A DNA stretch of 10,868 nucleotides from Oscillospiraceae bacterium (lineage in GTDB: Bacteria > Bacillota > Clostridia > Oscillospirales > Ruminococcaceae). The position numbers and the translations under genes were made by a program. Below the pieces are notes generated by a model. That model ran no database searches, had not been told where the DNA came from, and saw only the letters and a program-made list of their open reading frames with translations. This document shows positions 1 to 4,543 of this stretch, piece after piece; the stretch's first letter is position 1, and each line of letters opens with the position of its first letter. The stretch lies in contig RKCM01000080.1 in the NCBI GenBank assembly GCA_014858325.1, positions 1 to 10,868 on the forward strand. Reading direction: 5' to 3'.

Positions 1-306
1 CAGCGGCAGCAGGATCTCGCAGTCGCAGTCGGAGGCAAACTTGTAGCCCCGGCGCTTCAAAATTTCTTTTTCAAAGCGGAAGCCGTACAGCTCGCCGTTG
101 CACACCACACAGTCGGCCCCCCGGTAGAAGGGCTGCATTCCCTCCGGCGTCAGGCCCATGATGGCAAGACGGCCAAAGCCCATCAGGCCGTAGGGGCCCT
201 CCACCACCCGCTGGTCGTCCGGCCCGCGGCTGACGGTGCGCAGCAGATACTCTTTGAATTTGGCGGCACTCAGATCGTGCCCGGTGTAACCCATTACACA
301 ACACAT
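1..306 (-). CDS. asnB: Asparagine synthase (glutamine-hydrolysing), N-terminal part, cut by window edge
   Basis: Makes asparagine from aspartate, ATP and glutamine in the cytosol. Only the N-terminal glutaminase domain (class II amidotransferase, Ntn fold) is inside the window, 102 codons. Seen: Cys2, the expected nucleophile after removal of Met1, in MCCVMGYTG; RGPDD at residues 27-31; GRLAI around Arg46; NGELYGF at 70-76, matching the family's NGEIYN glutamine-binding loop; and SDCDCEILL at 92-100, matching the family's SD.E..L stretch. Position 3 is Cys where Gly is commoner. The ATG at 306 is preceded by AGAGGGG with suitable spacing, which fixes the start. The synthetase domain lies beyond position 1. 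A T-box leader upstream supports an amino acid biosynthesis role. Another class II amidotransferase is conceivable, but the RGPDD/NGELY pair and the leader make AsnB much the best reading. Confidence 0.9.
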   Translation of the reverse strand, partial: MCCVMGYTGHDLSAAKFKEYLLRTVSRGPDDQRVVEGPYGLMGFGRLAIMGLTPEGMQPFYRGADCVVCNGELYGFRFEKEILKRRGYKFASDCDCEILLPL

Positions 307-415
307 AATTTCTTACCCCTCTTTGCTGAAAATTGCAGGAGCGGGAGGCTTGGAACTTTCCCTATCCGTCCTCTCACTTCGTTCGAGTCCACCTTTCCCT
401 ACCAGAAAGGCGAAT
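307..415 (-). other. Post-terminator part of the asnB leader, with small hairpin and short direct repeat
   Basis: The 109 nt between the T-box terminator and the asnB start codon. It holds the ribosome binding site (AGAGGGG, about 315-323), a 6-bp hairpin (CCTTTC at 392-397 pairing with GAAAGG at 405-410) and two copies of CTTTCCCTA (plus-strand reading, 356-364 and 393-401) spaced 37 bp. No coding potential is visible. Function unknown; it may affect mRNA stability in the read-through transcript. Confidence 0.5.
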
Positions 416-466
416 AAAAAAATACAGCAGCCTTCATCCCAATTGCTAGGACGAATGCTGCTGTAT
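416..466 (-). terminator. T-box intrinsic terminator upstream of asnB
   Basis: On the minus strand ATACAGCAGC (466-457) pairs perfectly with GCTGCTGTAT (431-422). Above it TTCGTCC pairs with GGATGAA-type bases around the loop TAGCAATT, with a G-U pair. A run of seven T (422-416, the first shared with the stem) follows. TTCGTCCT is also the antiterminator partner of the T box, so the two structures are mutually exclusive, as expected for this riboswitch class. Confidence 0.92.
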
Positions 467-707
467 CCGTGGTGCCACCTAAATTACCGACGCATGGGCG
501 TCAGTCACTTTTGTGCGCTCTCCCCGTTGAAAGCACTGCCGCGATAACGAGCGGCGCACGTCTGCCCTTACTGCACGCCCAAAGCGGGTTCAGGGGGAAG
601 CTCACGGGGGTTCGTTCGGGTCCGGCTCTCTGCGCGGCTTGCACCTGCCCGCGCTCTCTGGGAGAGGGCCGCGTGGACCTTACTTTTCCCGGTCAACGCT
701 TTTTCTT
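416..707 (-). ncRNA. T-box riboswitch leader controlling asnB
   Basis: A cis-acting leader that reads the charging state of a tRNA and lets transcription into asnB continue when the tRNA is uncharged. Seen on the minus strand, in order: basal stem halves AAGC/GCTT and CGGG/CCCG; an AGTA box (681-684) in the specifier bulge; an upper stem with GGTCC (675-679) pairing with GGACC (619-623); a GNTG-type apical loop GGTGC (641-645); a second AGTA in the stem II region; a GACGC-CCAT-GCGTC hairpin before the T box; and the T-box motif AGGTGGCACCACGG (480-467) followed by TTCGTCCT, which can form the antiterminator. The bulge reads TGGC, which would pair with a tRNA ending GCCA (discriminator G, as in Asn, Asp and Glu tRNAs). 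The specifier strand reads GAACGAAC (617-610) and contains AAC, the Asn codon. Specificity for Asn is inferred from gene context. Confidence 0.92.
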
Positions 708-713
708 AGCTGG

Positions 714-742
714 ATTGTATCACGGCTTTTCCGCCGTGTCAA
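714..742 (-). promoter_or_regulatory. Promoter of the T-box/asnB transcript, overlapping the fur-family gene end
   Basis: TTGACA (742-737), a 17-bp spacer and TACAAT (719-714), close to the sigma-A consensus. Transcription should begin near 707. The -35 lies inside the last codons of the Fur-family gene and the spacer contains its TGA stop (722-720). The spacer and neighbouring bases carry an inverted repeat, CACGGC/GCCGTG (721-726 and 733-738). Confidence 0.88.
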
Positions 743-1205
743 CACAGCAATCGCATTTTTTGTGTGTTTCGGCCCCAGAGTCGGACTGTTCCGCCTGGTG
801 GGCGCAGGCGCGGCACAGCCCATACAGGACGCTGCCCTCGCACTGCAGGGCAAAACCGTGCTCCGCCATCAGGTGGGCCCGCACCTCATCCATAAAGCGG
901 CAGTCCAGGTGGTAAATGCGCCCGCAGACCGTGCACTTGAGGTGCAGATGCTCCCGGCAGTGGCGGCCCTCGTCCACATACTGGAACACGGCCTTTTCGC
1001 CCTTGTCTGCCACGTATTTCATCACCCGCTGCTCCCCCGCCAGCTTGTCCAGATACCGATACACCGTGGTGGGGTTGGGGCGGACGCCCTGCGCCTCCAG
1101 ATGCTGCTGGATGTTGGCAGCACTGACCGCGTGCTGCCGGTTGTTGATGAGATAATCCAGAATGAGCTGCCGCGTTTTGGTGTTGTAGCCGTCGCTTCGT
1201 GCCAT
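720..1205 (-). CDS. Fur-superfamily metal-dependent transcriptional regulator (subtype unclear, possibly Zur)
   Basis: A 161-residue DNA-binding repressor of the Fur/Zur/PerR superfamily, normal length. Residues 1-75 form the winged helix, with the recognition-helix signature TTVYRYLDKL at 46-55. The dimerisation domain follows with HCREHLHLKC (82-91) and two CxxC pairs, Cys91/Cys94 and Cys131/Cys134, the structural zinc site. Aligning on Cys91, His86 and His88 match the Fur/PerR metal histidines, but the usual acidic ligands appear to be Gln75 and His99. Extra cysteines at 83, 102 and 122 and a Cys-rich tail (KKCDCC) are unusual. This argues against classical Fur or PerR and leans to zinc sensing, without proof. 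The ATG at 1205 follows AGAAGG at 8 nt; an upstream in-frame start at 1307 lies beyond the promoter and is rejected. The gene is separate from asnB, whose promoter overlaps its tail. Confidence 0.88.
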   Translation of the reverse strand: MARSDGYNTKTRQLILDYLINNRQHAVSAANIQQHLEAQGVRPNPTTVYRYLDKLAGEQRVMKYVADKGEKAVFQYVDEGRHCREHLHLKCTVCGRIYHLDCRFMDEVRAHLMAEHGFALQCEGSVLYGLCRACAHQAEQSDSGAETHKKCDCCVDTAEKP

Positions 1206-1230
1206 GCAAAAAACCTTCTTTCCTGAGGAT

Positions 1231-1259
1231 AGTGTATCACATTTCCCGCTGGGATGCAA
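1231..1259 (-). promoter_or_regulatory. Promoter of the Fur-family regulator
   Basis: TTGCAT (1259-1254), a 17-bp spacer and TACACT (1236-1231), about 25 nt before the ATG at 1205. The -10 sits in GTGATACAC, a near-palindrome that could be an operator for self-regulation; I see no standard Fur, PerR or Zur box. Confidence 0.7.
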
Positions 1260-1316
1260 AGATGCACGAAATCTCACCGATGAAACAAGAATCGGCCGGA
1301 AGGGCACTGTTCAAAT

Positions 1317-1349
1317 TGTGCAAAAAAGAGACAGGTGCTCTGTGCAAAA
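1317..1349. repeat. Pair of TGTGCAAAA direct repeats between the two regulator genes
   Basis: TGTGCAAAA occurs at 1317-1325 and again at 1341-1349, starts 24 bp apart (a little over two helical turns), upstream of the gntR promoter and away from coding sequence. It may be a binding site for a regulator using paired half-sites, or chance in an A-rich stretch. Confidence 0.35.
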
Positions 1350-1380
1350 CGGAAAATTCACCAATCTTTTATGAAATCTC

Positions 1381-1409
1381 TTGTAATAAATGCCCAGTTA
1401 TGTGATAAT
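1381..1409 (+). promoter_or_regulatory. Promoter of the GntR-family regulator
   Basis: TTGTAA (1381-1386), a 17-bp spacer and GATAAT (1404-1409), with TG one base upstream of the -10 (extended -10). The -10 overlaps TTATGTGATAA (1398-1408), a perfect 4+3+4 dyad that could bind a repressor. Transcription starting near 1416 would give a 5' leader of about 130 nt. Confidence 0.68.
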
Positions 1410-1427
1410 AAATATAGAATGTTTGTT

Positions 1428-1449
1428 GGATTGTTTCAGGGATACAACC
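1428..1449. promoter_or_regulatory. Candidate operator in the gntR leader
   Basis: Imperfect inverted repeat: GGATTGTTTC on the left and GATACAACC on the right, whose complement is GGTTGTATC. The arms agree at eight of nine bases with one base inserted. It lies just downstream of the predicted start site, a common place for autorepression by GntR-family proteins. No binding data; inference only. Confidence 0.4.
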
Positions 1450-1450
1450 T

Positions 1451-1498
1451 GTCAGGCTATCGGCAGTATGCTCTGTGCAGAGAGCGCCGGAAGCTGAC
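1451..1498 (+). promoter_or_regulatory. Structured hairpin in the gntR 5' leader
   Basis: Nested pairing in the untranslated leader: GTCAG (1451-1455) with CTGAC (1494-1498), CGGC (1461-1464) with GCCG (1486-1489), and GCTCT (1470-1474) with AGAGC (1481-1485) around the loop GTGCAG. No T-run follows directly, so it is not a simple terminator. Its role is unknown. Confidence 0.45.
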
Positions 1499-1545
1499 GG
1501 GGATTTTGTTATTTTTCCCGGCATTCAGAAATCGAGGAGAAGATC

Positions 1546-2205
1546 ATGAAAGAAATGGAATCTCAGGCAAAGCTGAGCTTGAAGCTGCAGGCCTATCAAT
1601 ATCTGAAAACCAAAATTTTGAACTGTGAATACCGCCCCAACGAGTTCCTCAACGAGCAGAAGCTCTGCGCCGAGATGGGCAACATCAGCCGCACCCCCAT
1701 GCGGGATGCGCTGGGCCGCCTGGAGCAGGAGGGCCTCATCACCATCCTGCCCAAAAAGGGCCTGATGGTGTCCGGCATCACCGAGGAGGACGTGCACAGC
1801 ATGTTTGAGATGCGCCTGCTGGTGGAGCCCTACGCCCTGCGCACCTACGGCGCAGACATCCCCAAGGAGAAGCTGGAAGCCTTTGTGGAGCTGATGCACA
1901 ACCCGGACCGCATCGATGATTTCTGCAAGGCCGACGATGATTTCCACGAGCTGCTGATGAGCACCCTGCCCAATAAGTACCTGCGCTCGGCCTACGACCG
2001 CATCACCGGCCTGAACACCCGCTTCCGCATCATGACCGGCAAGGTGAGCATGATCAACCGGGAGCAGACCTGCGAGGAGCATCTGGAGATCCTGGACGCC
2101 GCCGTGGAGGGCAACTGGAACACCGCCGCCGACGCGCTGCAAAAGCACCTGGAGATCGCCCGCGACAAGGCCGAGGGCGTCATCAAAGTCATCCGCCTCT
2201 GGTAA
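1546..2205 (+). CDS. GntR-family transcriptional regulator, FadR/FCD subfamily
   Basis: A 219-residue DNA-binding regulator that normally responds to a small organic acid or other metabolite. Residues about 12-77 are the winged helix with SRTPMRDALGRLEQEGLI at 48-65, the GntR recognition signature. Residues about 80-210 are a helical FCD effector domain with the expected metal-binding set: Asp130 and His134 in DDDFH, His179 in EEHLEIL, His201 in QKHLEIA. GAGGAGA at 1534-1540 fixes the start at 1546 rather than the second Met at 1555. It is a single-gene unit between its own promoter and a strong terminator. Its neighbours do not reveal a catabolic pathway, so the regulated genes and effector are unknown. 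A candidate operator in its leader suggests autoregulation. Confidence 0.9.
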   Translation: MKEMESQAKLSLKLQAYQYLKTKILNCEYRPNEFLNEQKLCAEMGNISRTPMRDALGRLEQEGLITILPKKGLMVSGITEEDVHSMFEMRLLVEPYALRTYGADIPKEKLEAFVELMHNPDRIDDFCKADDDFHELLMSTLPNKYLRSAYDRITGLNTRFRIMTGKVSMINREQTCEEHLEILDAAVEGNWNTAADALQKHLEIARDKAEGVIKVIRLW

Positions 2206-2220
2206 TCGAAAACAGACAGC

Positions 2221-2254
2221 AAGAAGCCCGGTCGCCACGACCGGGCTTCTTTTT
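2221..2254 (+). terminator. Intrinsic terminator after the GntR regulator
   Basis: A 14-bp perfect stem (2221-2234 with 2238-2251), loop CCA, then an unbroken run of T through 2254. It also sits one base past the end of the convergent aldo/keto reductase. On that strand the run after the stem is poor (TTCTTGCTG), so termination should be stronger in the plus direction. Confidence 0.92.
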
Positions 2255-2255
2255 A

Positions 2256-3392
2256 TCAGAGTGCATCCAGTTCTTTTTGCAGCGCTTCCAGCGAAGCGCG
2301 GATGGGCAGCTTCTGCGGGCAGACGGCCTCGCATTTGCCGCACTTGACGCAGTGGTATGCCTTCTCGGCGTCCGGGAAGTGGGCCTCCCACTGCTTTTGG
2401 ATGGCCCCGGCCTGCCCGAACATCCCCAGCTTGTTCCAGATGCTGAAATTGTCCGGGATATCCACCCCCATGGGGCAGGGCATACAGTAGCGGCAGCCCG
2501 TGCAGCCGATCTTGATGCGGCTGTGGAGGATGGCCGCCGTTTTTTCCACGGCCTGCTCCTCCTCGGCGGAAAGGGGCTCAAACCGCTCAAACGTGCAAAG
2601 GTTATCCTCCAGCTGGTCCTCCGCGCTCATGCCGGACAGGATCAGGTGGACATTTTTGTGGCTGCCCACCCAGCGCAGCGCCCAGGATGCCGCGCTGGCG
2701 CCCGGCCGCAGGGCCTTGAGGGGCGCTTCGGCGTCCGGGGGCAAACTCGCCAGCGTGCCGCCCTTGATGGGCTCCATGACGATGAGGGGCACGCCCAGCT
2801 CCTCCGTCAGCCGGTAGCCCCGGGTGCCGGAAATCTCCTCGGCGCGGTCGCCGGTGTCCAGATAGTTGTACTGCAATTGGCAGAAATCCCAAGGCTGGTC
2901 CCGCAGGATGTGCTCAAAGCCCGCCGCGTTGTCGTGGCAGGAAAAGCCCAGATGCCGGATCTTCCCCTCGGCCTTCATCTGCCAGAGCCAATCCACGATG
3001 CCCAGTTCTTTGGCTGCATCGTACCGGGCCTTGTGCAGCGAGTGCATCAGGTAAAAATCAATGTACTCCACCCCCAGCCGCTGCAGCTGCTCGGCAAAGA
3101 TACGCTGGGCGGTTTCCAGGCTCTTGCACAGCCACAGGGGGAGCTTGGTGGCCAGATAGAAGCTCTCCCGGGGCCATTTGGCAATGACCCGGCCCACAAA
3201 GGGCTCGCTCTCGCCGCCGTGGTAGGGGTAGGCGGTGTCAAAATAGTTCACGCCCGCGTCCCGGGCGGCGTTCAGCAGCGCTTCGGCCCGCGCTTCGTCG
3301 ATGTGGCCCTCGGGTGTTGTGGGGAAGCGCATACAGCCATAGCCCAGCAGGGACGTTTTGAGGGAAAGCTTTTCCCAGTTTCGGTATTCCAT
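2256..3392 (-). CDS. Aldo/keto reductase with two C-terminal 4Fe-4S-type cysteine clusters
   Basis: A 378-residue cytosolic oxidoreductase; substrate unknown. The N-terminal TIM barrel has the aldo/keto reductase tetrad: Asp52 in YFDTAYPY, Tyr57, Lys83 in LATKLP and His117 in YLMH. The C-terminal region has CTGCRYCMPCP (Cys297, 300, 303, 306) and CVKCGKCEAVCP (Cys348, 351, 354, 358). Both are ferredoxin-like arrangements that could hold 4Fe-4S clusters, a layout known in anaerobe members of this family. I start at ATG 3392 because MEYRNWEKLSLK matches the family N-terminus and the promoter -10 at 3446-3451 would leave upstream ATGs at 3443 and 3455 untranscribed. The gene is monocistronic, divergent from dus and convergent with gntR. 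Reduced ferredoxin or NAD(P)H could be the electron donor; this cannot be told from sequence. Confidence 0.9.
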   Translation of the reverse strand: MEYRNWEKLSLKTSLLGYGCMRFPTTPEGHIDEARAEALLNAARDAGVNYFDTAYPYHGGESEPFVGRVIAKWPRESFYLATKLPLWLCKSLETAQRIFAEQLQRLGVEYIDFYLMHSLHKARYDAAKELGIVDWLWQMKAEGKIRHLGFSCHDNAAGFEHILRDQPWDFCQLQYNYLDTGDRAEEISGTRGYRLTEELGVPLIVMEPIKGGTLASLPPDAEAPLKALRPGASAASWALRWVGSHKNVHLILSGMSAEDQLEDNLCTFERFEPLSAEEEQAVEKTAAILHSRIKIGCTGCRYCMPCPMGVDIPDNFSIWNKLGMFGQAGAIQKQWEAHFPDAEKAYHCVKCGKCEAVCPQKLPIRASLEALQKELDAL

Positions 3393-3402
3393 ACTCTCGC
3401 GC

Positions 3403-3438
3403 GCGGCAGCTTTTTGCCCGAGCTGCCGCTCCTCCTTT
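3403..3438 (-). promoter_or_regulatory. SD-like sequence plus 9-bp hairpin in the aldo/keto reductase leader
   Basis: On the minus strand AAAGGAGGA (3438-3430), at the predicted 5' end of the mRNA, runs directly into a perfect 9-bp stem (3429-3421 with 3411-3403, loop 9 nt). Ten nt (GCGCGAGAGT) then lead to the ATG at 3392. If the stem forms, the strong SD is brought to about 10 nt from the start codon. Otherwise only the weak GAGAG is near. Confidence 0.5.
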
Positions 3439-3445
3439 TGCATCC

Positions 3446-3454
3446 AGTATACCA
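3446..3454 (-). promoter_or_regulatory. Extended -10 promoter of the aldo/keto reductase
   Basis: TGGTATACT on the minus strand is an extended -10 (TGn plus TATACT). The region 17 bp upstream (TATCAT) is a weak -35; TTGTAT is present at a longer, 20-bp spacing. It overlaps the upstream part of the divergent dus promoter. Confidence 0.62.
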
Positions 3455-3469
3455 TAAAGCCGAAAAATA

Positions 3470-3478
3470 TGATACAAT
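3470..3478 (+). promoter_or_regulatory. Extended -10 promoter of the dus-yfhO unit
   Basis: TGATACAAT is an extended -10 (TGn plus TACAAT) 36 nt before the dus start codon, with only a weak -35 (TACCAT at 17 bp). The two divergent -10 boxes are about 21 bp apart, so the promoters overlap and probably compete. Confidence 0.62.
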
Positions 3479-3514
3479 AGAAAGCATCGATACTGGAACA
3501 AAACGAGGAACACT

Positions 3515-4531
3515 ATGGAACCTTTGAAAATTGGCAATCTCACCCTGCCCCACCGGGCCGTCTTCGGCCCCATGGCAGGCTTTACCGATGCGCCCTGCCG
3601 CCGCCTGATGGCCCAGCACGGCGCAGGCTTTACCGTCAGCGAGATGGTGTCCAGCCGGGCGCTGGTGTATGGCGACCACAAGACCGTGAGCCTGTTGAAG
3701 GCTGCGCCCAACGGCGCCCCCTATGGCGTGCAGATCTTTGGCGAGGTGCCCGAGATCATGGGACAGGCCGCCGCCGCCATTGAGCAGTATGATTTTGATT
3801 TTCTGGACATCAACATGGGCTGCCCGGCCCCTAAGATCGTCTCGGGCGGCGCGGGCAGCAAGCTGATGCTGGACCCGGACACCTGCGGCCGGATCGTGGA
3901 GCAGGTAGTGGCCCATACCTCCCGGCCCGTGACCGTGAAGATGCGCAAGGGCTGGGACGCCGACCATGTGACGGCGGTGGAATGCGCCAAGGCCTGCGAG
4001 CAGGCCGGGGCCGTGCTGGTGGCCGTCCACGCCCGCACCCGGGAGCAGATGTACACCCCGGGCATCGATCTGGACATCATCCGCCGGGTGAAGCAGGCCG
4101 TGCACATCCCTGTTTTGGGCAACGGCGATATCCACACCGCCGAAGACGCACAGACCATGCTGCGCCAGACCGGCTGCGACGGCGTGATGATCGCCCGGGC
4201 GGCACTGGGCGACCCGTGGCTGTTTGAGCGGGTGAATGCCGCTCTCGAAGGTCTGCCCGCCCCCAAGGAGCCGAATCTGCAGGCCCGGATGAACGCCCTC
4301 CGCCGCCAGGTGGAGGAGATGGTGGAGCAGAAGGGCGAGTTTGTGGCCATGCCCCAGGCCCGGGCCCAGACCATGCACTACATGAAAGGGCTGAAAGGGG
4401 CGGCTTCCCTCCGCCGCTACTGCTGCGAGCTGACCCATCTGGAGGACATCGACACCCTCATCGAAGCCGTCTTCGACCAGCAGCGCAAAGCGGGCGAGTT
4501 TGACGATAACCGCGAGATTCCGTTTCCGTAA
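3515..4531 (+). CDS. dusB: tRNA-dihydrouridine synthase, DusB type
   Basis: A flavoenzyme of 338 residues that reduces uridines in the tRNA D-loop to dihydrouridine, using FMN and NAD(P)H in the cytosol. Seen: PMAGFTDAPCR at 19-29 (FMN site), NMGCPAPKIVSGGAGSKLM at 100-118 with catalytic Cys103, Lys142 in VKMRKGW, HARTREQMY at 172-180, and GNGDI at 202-206, all in the family order. A helical tRNA-binding C-terminal domain follows from about residue 245. The ATG at 3515 has GAGGA at about 6 nt. It is the first gene of a unit with the YfhO-like gene, whose start is 12 nt past its stop. Paralogue assignment (DusB rather than another bacterial Dus) rests on length and motif wording. Confidence 0.93.
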   Translation: MEPLKIGNLTLPHRAVFGPMAGFTDAPCRRLMAQHGAGFTVSEMVSSRALVYGDHKTVSLLKAAPNGAPYGVQIFGEVPEIMGQAAAAIEQYDFDFLDINMGCPAPKIVSGGAGSKLMLDPDTCGRIVEQVVAHTSRPVTVKMRKGWDADHVTAVECAKACEQAGAVLVAVHARTREQMYTPGIDLDIIRRVKQAVHIPVLGNGDIHTAEDAQTMLRQTGCDGVMIARAALGDPWLFERVNAALEGLPAPKEPNLQARMNALRRQVEEMVEQKGEFVAMPQARAQTMHYMKGLKGAASLRRYCCELTHLEDIDTLIEAVFDQQRKAGEFDDNREIPFP

Positions 4532-4543
4532 GGGGGCATCGCT

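Noticed and set aside
381..404. GTTCGAGTCC followed later by CTACCA on the plus strand, resembling a tRNA 3' end
   Set aside because: The bases flanking the supposed T-loop do not pair, and no acceptor or anticodon stem can be formed upstream.
1206..1307. 34-residue N-terminal extension of the Fur-family protein
   Set aside because: It would span the promoter at 1231-1259, and the family homology begins just after the ATG at 1205, which has its own SD.
1468..1497. Nine-codon leader peptide (ATG at 1468) inside the gntR leader hairpin
   Set aside because: No SD in front of it and no run of control codons, so it does not look like an attenuator peptide.
1419..1628. Upstream open frame in the gntR leader running out of frame into gntR
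   Set aside because: Its ATG would be almost at the predicted 5' end without a ribosome binding site; the gntR start has a strong SD and conserved family sequence.
3393..3455. N-terminal extension of the aldo/keto reductase from ATG 3455 or 3443
   Set aside because: No SD precedes those ATGs, the residues do not resemble the family N-terminus, and the -10 element lies at 3446-3451, so they would not be transcribed.
2277..3527. A 416-codon open frame on the plus strand, antisense to the aldo/keto reductase
   Set aside because: Shadow frame; the opposite strand has the intact catalytic tetrad and cysteine clusters, and this frame runs into the dus promoter.
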